Assembly: GCA_945868305.1 (NCBI GenBank)
Contig: CAMBKU010000026.1
Span: 1 to 33,896, forward strand
DNA length: 33,896 bases
Source: an uncultured Lachnospiraceae bacterium
Lineage (GTDB): Bacteria; Bacillota; Clostridia; Lachnospirales; Lachnospiraceae
Direction of reading: 5' to 3'
The notes under the pieces were generated by a model. It saw nothing but the letters and a program-made list of their open reading frames with translations. It had not been told where the DNA came from and ran no database searches. Below, in pieces: positions 24,838-33,808 of this stretch. The position numbers and the translations under genes were made by a program. Position 1 is the stretch's first letter. Each line of letters begins with the position of its first letter.

Positions 24838-26124
24838 TTACTCCAGATAATCCTTTAATTTGCGGCTTCTGCTCGGATGACGCAGTTTGCGCAATGCCTT
24901 CGCCTCAATCTGACGGATACGCTCACGGGTCACGTTAAACTCCTTGCCAACTTCCTCTAATGTTCTCGCACGTCCATCCTCCAGTCCGAAACGCAGCGTC
25001 AATACTTTCTGCTCTCTTTCGGTCAAAGTACCAAGCACTTCTTCCAACTGCTCTTTTAAGAGTGTAAATGCAGCCGCATCTGCCGGAACCGGAACATTGT
25101 CATCCTGAATAAAGTCTCCCAGATGACTGTCTTCTTCTTCACCAATCGGAGTCTCCAGAGAAACTGGCTCCTGAGAAATTTTTAAGATCTCACGAACTCT
25201 TTCTACCGGCATATTCATTTCTTCTGCAATTTCCTCCGGAGTCGGTTCACGTCCAAGCTCCTGAAGTAACTGTCTGGAAACACGAATCAACTTGTTGATT
25301 GTCTCTACCATATGAACCGGAATACGGATGGTTCTTGCCTGATCCGCGATTGCTCTTGTGATTGCCTGACGAATCCACCAGGTCGCATAAGTAGAAAACT
25401 TATAGCCCTTTCGATAATCGAATTTTTCCACAGCTTTAATAAGACCCAGATTACCTTCCTGAATCAGGTCTAAAAACAGCATTCCACGTCCGACATAACG
25501 CTTTGCGATGGAAACCACCAGACGTAAGTTTGCTTCCGCCAACCGTTTTTTAGCATCATCGCCGACTTCCTGCTCTTTCATGAGCTCTTTGATTTCTTCC
25601 TCCAGTTCTGCACGTTCTTCCTCGGAAGCTTCTTCTTTTCTCTTTCTTAAAATGGCAATCTTTTCTTTTGCTACTGCGCCGTTTTCCATTTTCTGCGCAA
25701 GATCAATTTCCTCCTCTGCGCTAAGGAGCGGCACTTTTCCGATTTCCTTTAAGTACATACGAACCGGGTCTTCAATGGACACACCATCCGGGACAGAAAG
25801 ATCGATATTTTCAACTTCGATTTCTTCCTCATCGTCATTTAACAAAAGTTCCTCATCCACATCGTCATCATCATCTGTAATTCTTAAGACGTCGATATTG
25901 TTTGCTTCCAGGAAATCCAGGATTTTTTCAAACTGCTCTGCATTCAGCTCCAGTTCACGGAAATAGTCACTGATTTCCTGATACTCCAGCATATTTTTCT
26001 TCTTCTTTGCCATAGCAAGAAGTCCCTGCAGCTTTTCCATAAATTTTGCTTCTTTTTCTTCAGAAGCTACTCCTTCCGCTTCTTTTTTTGCAGTTTTTTC
26101 CTTTTTTTCGAGTTTTTCTTCCAT
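24838..26124 (-). CDS. rpoD: Primary sigma factor RpoD/SigA
   Basis: Vegetative sigma factor. Over 428 residues: a lysine/glutamate-rich N terminus with a divergent region 1.1 (about 25-80), an acidic [18 protein letters not shown] linker (84-101), region 1.2 ([17 protein letters not shown]), a charged coiled-coil insert (about 150-190), region 2 ([14 protein letters not shown] to [10 protein letters not shown]), region 3 and region 4 ([32 protein letters not shown]). The -10-binding and -35-binding residues are conserved and fit the promoters found here. It follows dnaG by 53 bases in the classical dgt-dnaG-rpoD macrooperon. Confidence 0.97.
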   Translation of the reverse strand: MEEKLEKKEKTAKKEAEGVASEEKEAKFMEKLQGLLAMAKKKKNMLEYQEISDYFRELELNAEQFEKILDFLEANNIDVLRITDDDDDVDEELLLNDDEEEIEVENIDLSVPDGVSIEDPVRMYLKEIGKVPLLSAEEEIDLAQKMENGAVAKEKIAILRKRKEEASEEERAELEEEIKELMKEQEVGDDAKKRLAEANLRLVVSIAKRYVGRGMLFLDLIQEGNLGLIKAVEKFDYRKGYKFSTYATWWIRQAITRAIADQARTIRIPVHMVETINKLIRVSRQLLQELGREPTPEEIAEEMNMPVERVREILKISQEPVSLETPIGEEEDSHLGDFIQDDNVPVPADAAAFTLLKEQLEEVLGTLTEREQKVLTLRFGLEDGRARTLEEVGKEFNVTRERIRQIEAKALRKLRHPSRSRKLKDYLE

Positions 26125-26177
26125 CTTAATTTCATCCTCTCATGGTTTGTATTCTCAAATCTGTTACTATTTTGTCC

Positions 26178-27956
26178 TTAATTGATAGAAATATGCAGTT
26201 TTTCCAAGGCCTCAAGCTGCCTTTTGTCTGCAACTAATTTCTGTAGCCCCACCATATCAGTCGGAGCAAGATTGGCAGAACGGAACGAAATGCTGTTTTG
26301 TTTTACCCGGACAATGGTTTCTTTTAATGCCTTTTCCCTATCCTGCTTTGAATCTATATCATGAATCCTAGCATTGAAAAGAGCCGCAATTTCCCGCTGG
26401 TCTTCTTCACTCTGGAACATGCTCACAATTTTTCCCGGATTCAGGGCACCTTCTGCAAACTGCGCAAATAAAATTTCCGCCGCTTTCCGGTAAATTTCTT
26501 CAGTAAAATCCTCTGGTGTAATATATTTGCTTACGGTGGGAAACAGTTTTTCATCCTCAATAAGCCAGGTTAAAAGTAACTTCTGTGACTGTTTCATACC
26601 GTCTTCTTTCTTTTTGTTTTCATGGATTCCGGATTTTAATTTTACCGGTTCCTTGGTAATGCCGCCTGTAGTTCCGTAATGATTTACAAGCTTTCTTAAA
26701 TTCTCATAACCCATCTGATATTTTTCGGCTACTGCTTCGATGTAATTATTCCGTTCCAGCTCCTCAGTAAACTGTGCAAGTTTTTTGGCTACCTCATGTT
26801 GAAAAGCTGTTTTTCCCTCTGGGTCCTTCATATCATAATTCTGCTCTAAAATACGAATTTCAAACATAAAGCTATTTTCCGCCTGTTCAATACGTTCCCT
26901 AAAGGCATCCGCTCCAAGCGCCTTGATAAACTCATCCGGATCTTTGTATGGCTTCATATTTATCACTTTCGCCGAAAGTCCCACTTCTTTTAAGATTGGA
27001 ATAGCCCGCAGTGCTGCCTTAATTCCCGCCCCGTCACTGTCGAAGGTCAAGTAAACCTCCTTTGTGTAACGTTTTAGCAGATTGGCATGTCCACTGGTAA
27101 AGGAAGTTCCAAGAGACGCCACGGCATTATCAAAGCCCGCCTGATGCAGGGCGATTACATCCATATAGCCCTCACACAACAATATCTGCGGTTGCTTCGA
27201 AAGTCTTGCAAAATTTAAGGCGTAAAGATTCCGGCTCTTGTCAAAAATCTTTGTTTCCGGAGAGTTTAAATATTTTGGCTCCCCGTCTCCCATGACACGT
27301 CCTCCAAATCCAATCACCTTGTTATGGATGTCCATAATTGGAAACATGGCTCGATTCCAAAATTTATCATGCCCGCCTCTTTTTTCATCAAAACCTACCA
27401 GTCCGGACTCCTTTAAGATTTCATCCTCATAGCCTTTGTTCCGCAGATAGCGGTAAAGATCATCACTGTATTTATCTGAATATCCCAGTCCGAACTTCTG
27501 CATTGTAGCATCCGACAATTCACGCTTTCGAAAATAGGCAAGTGCCTGTGCTCCCCGCTCACTACGCAAAAGGGAATAATAATATTTCCCTGCTTCTTTA
27601 TTAATCTCAAGCAGACGCACACGACGGTCAGATTCTTTTTTTGCTTCCTTAGACATTTCCTGTTGCGGCAGTTCAATACCCGCACGCTCTGCCAGTGCCT
27701 GCATCGCCTCAGGAAAAGTAAAATTTTCGTATTCCATCAGAAACGTAAAAACATTTCCTCCCGCTCCGCAGCCAAAGCAATAGTACATCTGTTTCGCCGG
27801 AGAAACCGAAAAGGAGCCCGTCTTTTCATTGTGAAAAGGACATAACCCAAAATACGTACTACCCTTTTTCTGTAGCCGAACATACCCGGAAATCACATCC
27901 ACAATGTCATTTCTGGAACGCACTTCTTCTATCAATTCATCAGAATAATACGGCAT
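26178..27956 (-). CDS. dnaG: DNA primase
   Basis: Makes RNA primers for replication. The 592 residues carry the N-terminal CHC2-type zinc finger (C39, H42, C60, C63 within LCPFHNEKTGSFS ... YYCFGCG), the RNA polymerase core with a Toprim segment (LLCEGYMDVIALHQAG and LTFDSDGAG holding the metal acids), and a C-terminal DnaB-binding domain (about 440-592). Length is normal. It lies 18 bases after dgt and before rpoD, a widely conserved macromolecular synthesis order. Confidence 0.97.
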   Translation of the reverse strand: MPYYSDELIEEVRSRNDIVDVISGYVRLQKKGSTYFGLCPFHNEKTGSFSVSPAKQMYYCFGCGAGGNVFTFLMEYENFTFPEAMQALAERAGIELPQQEMSKEAKKESDRRVRLLEINKEAGKYYYSLLRSERGAQALAYFRKRELSDATMQKFGLGYSDKYSDDLYRYLRNKGYEDEILKESGLVGFDEKRGGHDKFWNRAMFPIMDIHNKVIGFGGRVMGDGEPKYLNSPETKIFDKSRNLYALNFARLSKQPQILLCEGYMDVIALHQAGFDNAVASLGTSFTSGHANLLKRYTKEVYLTFDSDGAGIKAALRAIPILKEVGLSAKVINMKPYKDPDEFIKALGADAFRERIEQAENSFMFEIRILEQNYDMKDPEGKTAFQHEVAKKLAQFTEELERNNYIEAVAEKYQMGYENLRKLVNHYGTTGGITKEPVKLKSGIHENKKKEDGMKQSQKLLLTWLIEDEKLFPTVSKYITPEDFTEEIYRKAAEILFAQFAEGALNPGKIVSMFQSEEDQREIAALFNARIHDIDSKQDREKALKETIVRVKQNSISFRSANLAPTDMVGLQKLVADKRQLEALEKLHISIN

Positions 27957-27974
27957 TTTCTTCTCCTTTCCCTA

Positions 27975-28982
27975 TCATTCCACCGACCATGCCATCGGCA
28001 CAAAATACTGCTTAAACTTCTCTATGGCATACTGATCCGTCATTCCAGCAATATAATCACACACTACCCGTTCTTTCTTCTCCCCTTCTTGAAGCATTTC
28101 CTGAAAGAACTCCGGCATTTCCTCTACATGATCCATATAAAAGTAGAACAACCGTTCCACCAGTTCCTTTGCCTTGGCCTCCTCGCCTTTGGCTGCCGGG
28201 TTGGTATAAACATGAATAAACATAAACTCCCGAAGGTCCCGCATTGCCCTCTCAACCTCCGGCTCCATCCGGATATCATTTTTTTCCATGCTTGTGATAA
28301 TAATATTATGAATCAGTTTATTCAAACGCTCTTTGGAAGTAAAGCCAAGCATTTCCCGCAAATCAGACGGGATATCTTCTTCCTTCATAATATGACCGCG
28401 AATGGCATCATCAATATCATGATTGATATATGCAATTTTATCGGAAAAACGTACAATCTTTCCCTCTAATGTACTCGGCATAGTGCTAGTCTGATGATTT
28501 AAAATTCCATCCCGCACCTCCCAGGTCAGATTCAGCCCTTTTCCGTCTTTTTCCAATTTTTCCACAATGCGCACACTCTGCTCACTATGTTTGAATCCAT
28601 CACTACAAAGCTGGTTCAAAACACTCTCCCCGGCATGTCCGAAAGGCGTATGTCCCAAATCATGCCCCAGTGCGATTGCCTCCACCAGACTTTCATTCAT
28701 CCTCAGTGCCTTGGCAATCGTCCGTGCATTCTGCGACACTTCAAGCGTATGGGAAAGCCTGGTACGGTAATGGTCTCCCTTCGGTTCCAAAAAAACCTGT
28801 GTCTTATTCTTCAGACGGCGAAATGCCTTACTATGTACGATCCGGTCTCTGTCTCTTTGGAACACCGGACGGATATCACACTGCGGTTCCGGATAATCAC
28901 GTCCAATGGAATTCTCACTGAAAGTCGCATAGGGACTTAAGAACGTGTGCTCCATTCTTTCCAGATTTTCCCGAATTGTCAT
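27975..28982 (-). CDS. dgt: Deoxyguanosinetriphosphate triphosphohydrolase-like HD protein
   Basis: Hydrolyses dNTPs to deoxynucleosides and triphosphate (substrate preference not readable from sequence). The 335 residues show the HD signature: RTRLSHTLEVSQ (H78), GHDLGHTPFGH (H107, D108, H116) and a later ID-H-DID motif (YINHDIDDAIRG). It is the shorter Dgt type 2-like form with the short C terminus, typical of Clostridia, so strictly Dgt-like. It precedes dnaG by 18 bases on the same strand. The start ATG has an AAAGAGGG ribosome site a few bases upstream. Confidence 0.94.
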   Translation of the reverse strand: MTIRENLERMEHTFLSPYATFSENSIGRDYPEPQCDIRPVFQRDRDRIVHSKAFRRLKNKTQVFLEPKGDHYRTRLSHTLEVSQNARTIAKALRMNESLVEAIALGHDLGHTPFGHAGESVLNQLCSDGFKHSEQSVRIVEKLEKDGKGLNLTWEVRDGILNHQTSTMPSTLEGKIVRFSDKIAYINHDIDDAIRGHIMKEEDIPSDLREMLGFTSKERLNKLIHNIIITSMEKNDIRMEPEVERAMRDLREFMFIHVYTNPAAKGEEAKAKELVERLFYFYMDHVEEMPEFFQEMLQEGEKKERVVCDYIAGMTDQYAIEKFKQYFVPMAWSVE

Positions 28983-29048
28983 GTAATGCCCTCTTTCCTG
29001 TACTCCGGCTGTCCAAGCAAAACAGCCTCTATTGATATAATTCTGTAC

Positions 29049-30095
29049 TTAAGACACATTTCCTTTATTTTTTACAAAATTTACGCAATTTATTTGTGGG
29101 TATGTGAAAATGCCCTCCTTCCATCCGGAGATTCCACGATTCTCTAAATAATAAAACAAATACCCCACTGTCAAGCAAAACAGCACATTTCCGATTACCT
29201 GAAGCGGCACTGCCAACTGTCCAAATATCGCGCCAAATTCAAAATGGTAATATACCATCTGAACCAAAAAAATGTGATAGGATGCCTTGCCAATCTCGGA
29301 AAGAACTTCGCCGATCTTTCCCGAAATCTTAAAATCCATATAATGACGGAAACAGTAATAAATAACCGGAAATATGTATAATGCTGTCACCATACAGGTT
29401 CTTGTCCAATAGGTAAATACTCGGGGCTCATAATCAAAATAGTAAACCGCAACCAGATAACCGCTGCCAACTGCCATCATAAGAAGCAGTACGATTTTCG
29501 GGATTTTGTCCTTCAAATAAAAAAACAGATAACACCCCAGTGCAATATAAAACAAATAGCGAAATACCATAAGCCGGTAGTCCTCCACCTCTACTTCCGC
29601 CCTATGTATCACAACTTCATAGACAAAATTCATTTGTGCTGCCAAGAGCACTCCAATCCACTTTAATTTGGACACAAGCAGATATATAATCGGGAATACC
29701 AAAAGAAGCTGCATCATAATCGGATAATAATAGCTTCCCGGCCCATAGCCGCCCTCGAAAAAACGCAAAGCAATATCAGCCAGAGAATACTTCTCTCCCT
29801 TTATCATTTTCAAAATAATCTCCAGCACAAAGATACATGCAAATGGTCTGGTAAAACGTATGATTTTAGGAAATAACACCTTATAATCATACATTTCCTT
29901 CAATTTTCCTCCGGTTTTCCTTAAATTGGATGCCGAAAAATTATACCCGCTGACCAGCATAAAGATCGGTACCGCCATATTGATGCCGAACAAAAACCAG
30001 GCGTTAATCTTATCCTCCCACGCATAATGCGTAATGATTACCATGAGAATAGAAACCGCCTTCAAATAATCAATCAGATAAATATGCTTTTTCAT
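29049..30095 (-). CDS. Acyltransferase 3 family membrane protein
   Basis: A 348-residue integral membrane acyltransferase of the type that O-acetylates sugars and cell-surface polymers. It starts MKKHIYLIDYLKAVSILMVIITHYAW, the family signature with the catalytic histidine (H23) at the end of the first helix, has an extracellular-type RPF segment (FTRPFACIFV) and about ten membrane helices, and ends KEGIFTYPQ. The substrate cannot be told; no glycan gene is adjacent. It follows the MATE gene by 100 bases, has AAGGAG before the ATG and its own promoter-like sequence, so it may be expressed alone. Confidence 0.92.
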   Translation of the reverse strand: MKKHIYLIDYLKAVSILMVIITHYAWEDKINAWFLFGINMAVPIFMLVSGYNFSASNLRKTGGKLKEMYDYKVLFPKIIRFTRPFACIFVLEIILKMIKGEKYSLADIALRFFEGGYGPGSYYYPIMMQLLLVFPIIYLLVSKLKWIGVLLAAQMNFVYEVVIHRAEVEVEDYRLMVFRYLFYIALGCYLFFYLKDKIPKIVLLLMMAVGSGYLVAVYYFDYEPRVFTYWTRTCMVTALYIFPVIYYCFRHYMDFKISGKIGEVLSEIGKASYHIFLVQMVYYHFEFGAIFGQLAVPLQVIGNVLFCLTVGYLFYYLENRGISGWKEGIFTYPQINCVNFVKNKGNVS

Positions 30096-30158
30096 AAGAG
30101 ACTCCTTCTATCATAGATAATGCGCATGACAAGCCTCACCATACGCAAACGTCTCTTA
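30095..30158 (-). promoter_or_regulatory. Nested inverted repeats in the acyltransferase leader
   Basis: On the minus strand an outer pair, TAAGAGAC (30158-30151) and GTCTCTTA (30102-30095), reaches from the -10 region to the A of the start codon and covers the last base of the Shine-Dalgarno. Inside lies a second pair, TGCGTATG (30147-30140) and CATGCGCA (30128-30121), with one G-U, and an 11-base loop. It could be an operator or an RNA structure controlling initiation; see findings. Confidence 0.45.
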
Positions 30159-30186
30159 TCATAACCTTCTTTTCATTTTTTTGCAA
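30158..30186 (-). promoter_or_regulatory. Possible promoter of the acyltransferase gene
   Basis: On the minus strand TTGCAA, 17-base spacer and TATGAT (30158-30163). The predicted start lies within or just below the outer inverted-repeat arm. The -35 is a weak match. Confidence 0.5.
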
Positions 30187-30195
30187 GTTCCTTTT

Positions 30196-31518
30196 TCATC
30201 TCTGCTCCGCTTTTCTCCCAGCAATACGCCGATAGACAATAGCTCCAAGTACCGCCACCACAAATTCTGTTGCCGGATACGTCAACCAGATTCCAGACAT
30301 TCCTCCGGCTTCTGCCAGGAAAAATGCCATCGGAACCAGTAAAACCAATCCCCGAAGCAACGAAAGCACATGTGCCGGAATGGTTCTTTCCGTAGAAGTA
30401 AAAAATGTCGCCAGGATGATATTAAATCCCACAAATATGTTAGACGTAAAATACAGTTTCAACCCCGTAACAGCTATTTTCTGCAACCGCATATTATTCT
30501 CACTGTTAAATACCCCCGCGATCTGCTTTGCATCTGCAAAAATTGCCAGATAAAAGACTGCCGAAAGGACCACCATTACCACCATTGCATAGCGCAGCAT
30601 TTTTTCCATGTTTTTATGGTCATTTTTTCCATAAAAATCGCTAAACAGAGGCTGTGCGCCCTGCGCAATCCCCGTATATACAGCGACAACCACAAGTGAA
30701 ATATTAGCCACCACTCCATAAGCTGCAACGCCAACATTTCCTTCCAGACCCAAAATCAGCATATTAAAAACAATCATTGCCACACCAGTTGACAGCTGGG
30801 CAATCAGGGAAGGAAAACCCAATGCAAGATTTTGCCGCACCAAATCTACCCGAAGCTTCGTATGAACCAGATGAAACTTTCTTTTCCTGCCCATCCAATG
30901 CGGCATCATCACCGCAATACTTACAAGCTGCGAAACTCCACTGGCAAACACAGCGCCAAACATTCCCATCTGCATCGGAAAAATAAAGATATAATCCAGT
31001 ATGATATTAACAAAACTTCCAAGCAGCATTCCTACCATCGCAATTCTTGGTCCGTCATCATTTCGCACAAAACACAAAAGTACATCATTCCACACAAATG
31101 CCGGGGCAAACAAAAGTAACCCCTTTACATAAATATCTGTCATGGAAAGAATATCCGCATCCGCTCCCAATAACAATGCCAATGGTCTGGAAAAGAACAG
31201 ACCTGCCACAACAAAAACAATACTAAAAAACATTGCCAAATAGATGGCATTCGTATAAACAACATCCATTTCCCGCCTGTTATCCTGTCCTTTACAGATT
31301 GAGAACTTTGTCGCACCTCCCATTCCAATCATCAATCCACTTCCATGTGTAAAATTATAAACCGGAATAGCAAGATTTAGTGCTGCCAGTCCATTACTCC
31401 CAAGTCCTTTGGAAACAAAAAATGTATCCACCAAAATATAACAGGAAACGCCTAACATCCCAAGGACACTAAGCGTGACATATCTGGCAAATTCCTTCAA
31501 ATAAGGTTGTTCCTTCAT
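30196..31518 (-). CDS. MATE family efflux transporter
   Basis: A 440-residue multidrug/toxic-compound extrusion transporter with about twelve membrane helices. MATE features include the N-terminal YLKEFARYVTLSVLGMLGVSCYILVDTFFVSKGLGSNGLAALNLAIPV (summarised: LVDTFFVSKGLG and the ALNLAIPV helix, residues 20-50), the PLALLLGAD segment, and repeat symmetry around residue 225 (NLALGFPSLIAQLSTGVAMIVFNMLIL in the second half). Likely exports cations or drugs against Na+ or H+. Nothing upstream indicates a regulator. It begins after a strong terminator behind the MCP gene. Substrate not predictable. Confidence 0.93.
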   Translation of the reverse strand: MKEQPYLKEFARYVTLSVLGMLGVSCYILVDTFFVSKGLGSNGLAALNLAIPVYNFTHGSGLMIGMGGATKFSICKGQDNRREMDVVYTNAIYLAMFFSIVFVVAGLFFSRPLALLLGADADILSMTDIYVKGLLLFAPAFVWNDVLLCFVRNDDGPRIAMVGMLLGSFVNIILDYIFIFPMQMGMFGAVFASGVSQLVSIAVMMPHWMGRKRKFHLVHTKLRVDLVRQNLALGFPSLIAQLSTGVAMIVFNMLILGLEGNVGVAAYGVVANISLVVVAVYTGIAQGAQPLFSDFYGKNDHKNMEKMLRYAMVVMVVLSAVFYLAIFADAKQIAGVFNSENNMRLQKIAVTGLKLYFTSNIFVGFNIILATFFTSTERTIPAHVLSLLRGLVLLVPMAFFLAEAGGMSGIWLTYPATEFVVAVLGAIVYRRIAGRKAEQR

Positions 31519-31567
31519 TTTTGCCCTCTCTTATCTGTTCTATCAACTTCAATACATGGTAACACAA

Positions 31568-31610
31568 AAAAAATAAGAAAACCTTAAAAATCAAAGTTTT
31601 CTTATTTTTT
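31568..31610 (-). terminator. Terminator after the chemoreceptor gene
   Basis: Arms 31568-31582 and 31596-31610 pair in a 15-bp AT-rich perfect stem (AAAAAATAAGAAAAC / GTTTTCTTATTTTTT) with a 13-base loop. It lies between the chemoreceptor stop and the MATE start; flanking A and T runs would let it work in either direction. Confidence 0.75.
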
Positions 31611-31646
31611 ATGATATACCATCTTCACTTATTTTTATTCACCAAA

Positions 31647-33113
31647 TTATACCGATGCCTGCAAATCCTGTGCCAATGTATAAATAGACTCCAGAATCTT
31701 TCTGCAGTTCTTCATATCTTCAACTGTAGAATCCGCCATCCGCAGTCCCTCAGTAGAGGATGCTGCCACTTCTTCTCCCGTTGCTGACAGATGTGTAATA
31801 TTATCGGAAATAACTCCAGTTGCATCCAGAATCTTCTGTATACTTTCCTCTGCCTCATTGATATTTCTGGTAAGCTCTGTAACATCCTCACCGACCTTAC
31901 CGAATTTTTCTCTGGTATTCTCAATCAATTCATTCTGTCTTTCTACAGAAGCCACAGAGTTCTCAATGCTCTCATTTGCACGCTTGGTATCATCATTCAG
32001 CTTATTAATAATCTCAGTAATATTCGTTGATGCTTCTTTTGTCTGCTCGGAAAGCTGACGAATCTCCTCTGCAACTACCGCAAAACCTTTGCCCGCTTCT
32101 CCTGCACGAGCTGCCTCAATGGATGCATTGAGTGCAAGCAGGTTGGTCTGATTGGAAATGTTGATAATAGAACCCACAAAGCTCTGAACTTCTTCTACTT
32201 TTGAGGTAAGACTCTTTATTACTTCTACAGTAAAATTGCTTGCTTCCTCTACGTTCTCTGCCTGTTCCTTCAACTCCCTGACAACGCTTGCTCCTTCCTT
32301 TACCGTCGCATCCGTTCTTCGGGAAGCTTCAATCATTTCATGAATTCCGCTTTCTGCCGCATCCGTGTGTCCCTGAATATCGGTACACATAATTGCCTGC
32401 TTCTGTATTGCTTCCGCCGTACTTTCTGTACTCTCCGCAATATCATTAATTGATGTATGGCTGACATTGATGCTGTTTTCCAGATTGTCAAGCATCTCCA
32501 TTGCATCACCGAAATGTTTAATAACATTTTCTGCCACCAGTGTCATCTTCTTATTACTTTCTTCCTGTACATTTGCTGCTTCTTCCAGTTCTCCAAGATT
32601 CTCCTGATTAAACCCAATCAAAAGTTTTGTAACACTGATAGATGCATATGCCACAAGACAAAGAATAAAAATTGCTACCACATGGCTTTCCAGCGCTGCC
32701 TGATCCGCAGGATCATACTGGATAATTAAACGCAGAATATTTGACACAATCACCACGATATTTCCTGCAATCGTAAGCCGATAATCCAAATATGCCAAAG
32801 TTACAAGTAACAATGGGAGTGCATACGCATAGGTACCCGGGGTAGAATTTAGCAGCGAAATAATCACATACCCTACTGCCATACTCGTTTCCATGATGAC
32901 TGCGCCTTCCCTGGTTCCACTTTTGGTAACATGCGCTACTGCGGAAACTATGATTACAAGAACCGCCGCCATAGCCTGTACCAGACCCTTCCATGTACTG
33001 GTGTCCTGATTAGATGCCAACCATGCAAACATCGTCACTGCTATATAACCAAATACAATGACAATTGCCATTAACACCACTTTACTTGCTCTCTTATACT
33101 GTTGTTCTGTCAT
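31647..33113 (-). CDS. Methyl-accepting chemotaxis protein with six-helix membrane sensor
   Basis: A 488-residue receptor. Six hydrophobic helices fill the N-terminal third (about 11-33, 43-63, 71-89, 96-111, 114-132, 144-167), with only short loops and no extracytoplasmic sensor domain. A HAMP domain is not evident; the coiled coil begins about 175 and ends in the hairpin tip ([30 protein letters not shown], near residues 320-350) that contacts CheA and CheW. The C terminus LAQDLQASV lacks a CheR-tethering pentapeptide. It has a consensus promoter. Ligand unknown. No che genes are nearby. Confidence 0.92.
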   Translation of the reverse strand: MTEQQYKRASKVVLMAIVIVFGYIAVTMFAWLASNQDTSTWKGLVQAMAAVLVIIVSAVAHVTKSGTREGAVIMETSMAVGYVIISLLNSTPGTYAYALPLLLVTLAYLDYRLTIAGNIVVIVSNILRLIIQYDPADQAALESHVVAIFILCLVAYASISVTKLLIGFNQENLGELEEAANVQEESNKKMTLVAENVIKHFGDAMEMLDNLENSINVSHTSINDIAESTESTAEAIQKQAIMCTDIQGHTDAAESGIHEMIEASRRTDATVKEGASVVRELKEQAENVEEASNFTVEVIKSLTSKVEEVQSFVGSIINISNQTNLLALNASIEAARAGEAGKGFAVVAEEIRQLSEQTKEASTNITEIINKLNDDTKRANESIENSVASVERQNELIENTREKFGKVGEDVTELTRNINEAEESIQKILDATGVISDNITHLSATGEEVAASSTEGLRMADSTVEDMKNCRKILESIYTLAQDLQASV

Positions 33114-33141
33114 ACTTGTCCTTCCTCTCTTTTGCTTCTTT

Positions 33142-33483
33142 TCATTTACATATCAACCCCGTATTGTTGTCTGACTTCTGCCATATAACAAAAACTCTAT
33201 TTTTATAATAGCTCTTAAAAATCATTTTGTCAAAATTTATCTTATTTTTTTCAAAAAGTAATGGAGCCGGCATCTGCCCCTCCTCTGATGCCCTGCTGAC
33301 TCCCAAAACTGCCTCTTTGACATTAGCTATCGTAGTACGAAGGCCATTGGAAGCATTGCTGAATTCATTGACCAGTTCCTCTGTGGTTGCGGATACTTCT
33401 TCAATGTCACTGTTCAAAACTTCAATACTGTCTTTTACTTCTATTCTTGATTGTGTAATAAAATAGACTATTCCATTAACCCT
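33142..33483 (-). pseudogene. Truncated chemoreceptor fragment
   Basis: The reading frame opens after a stop at about 33484-33486 and contains an evident chemoreceptor piece, 33274-33483: ...VYFITQSRIEVKDSIEVLNSDIEEVSATTEELVNEF and on to SRASEEGQ (quoted here in short pieces; key residues 33417 downwards EEVSATTEEL). There is no plausible ATG start, no membrane sensor and no hairpin tip. After EEGQ the frame turns into non-receptor sequence that contains the promoter of the intact chemoreceptor. It is best read as the scar of a second receptor gene after deletion. A TTG at 33417 could start a 91-residue peptide, which I doubt is functional. Confidence 0.65.
33205..33233 (-). promoter_or_regulatory. 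Promoter of the chemoreceptor gene
   Basis: Perfect TTGACA (33228-33233), 17-base spacer and TATTAT (33205-33210) on the minus strand. It is sigma-A-like rather than sigma-28-like. The transcript would begin about 85 bases before the chemoreceptor ATG. It lies inside the trailing end of the broken chemoreceptor frame. Confidence 0.75.
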
Positions 33484-33520
33484 TCACACGTTAATACAAC
33501 AGGTTCTCTCTTAACAATAC

Positions 33521-33550
33521 AAAAAACCGAAACTCCATCCAGAGTTTCGG
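33521..33550 (-). terminator. Terminator of tRNA-Leu(CAG)
   Basis: Stem ccgaaactc (33527-33535) with gagtttcgg (33542-33550), 6-base loop, followed on the minus strand by six T (33521-33526). It starts 5 bases past the end of the tRNA. Confidence 0.88.
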
Positions 33551-33554
33551 CTCA

Positions 33555-33638
33555 TGCAGGAAAAGGGACTTGAACCCTCACGATATTGCTACCACAGGCA
33601 CCTGAAGCCTGCGCGTCTGCCAATTCCGCCATTCCTGC
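33555..33638 (-). tRNA. tRNA-Leu, anticodon CAG
   Basis: An 84-base class II tRNA. Acceptor arms GCAGGAA / TTCCTGC, discriminator A73, D-stem GCG/CGC, anticodon stem CAGGC/GCCTG with loop TTCAGGT giving anticodon CAG (reads CUG), G37 next to it, a long variable arm, and T-loop TTCAAGT with a GAGGG/CCCTT stem. CCA is not encoded. Promoter and terminator are both present. Confidence 0.95.
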
Positions 33639-33656
33639 TCAAAACTGACAAATGTT

Positions 33657-33685
33657 ATTCTAACGTGTTTCTTACTAAATGTCAA
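33657..33685 (-). promoter_or_regulatory. Promoter of tRNA-Leu(CAG)
   Basis: Perfect TTGACA (33680-33685), 17-base spacer, TAGAAT (33657-33662) on the minus strand, about 19 bases before the tRNA 5' end. Confidence 0.8.
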
Positions 33686-33742
33686 GGAGAAATTTGAATT
33701 TTTGTAACAATAAAAAAAATTTAAAAAACTTGAAAAATATCA

Positions 33743-33771
33743 TTGACAAGGAAAGCCCAATTTGTTATTAT
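33743..33771 (+). promoter_or_regulatory. Promoter of tRNA-Leu(AAG)
   Basis: Perfect TTGACA (33743-33748), 17-base spacer and TATTAT (33766-33771) on the plus strand, about 37 bases before the tRNA 5' end. It faces away from the promoter of the other tRNA-Leu; the two -35 boxes are about 57 bases apart, across an A/T-rich stretch. Confidence 0.8.
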
Positions 33772-33808
33772 ACATAAGTCGCATGTGAGGCGACATCATA
33801 TAGGATAT

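Noticed and set aside
28998-29030. 6-bp hairpin (GGCTGT/ACAGCC) upstream of dgt considered as a riboswitch or terminator
   Set aside because: Stem too short, no T-run, no extended leader structure; the whole gap is only 66 bases.
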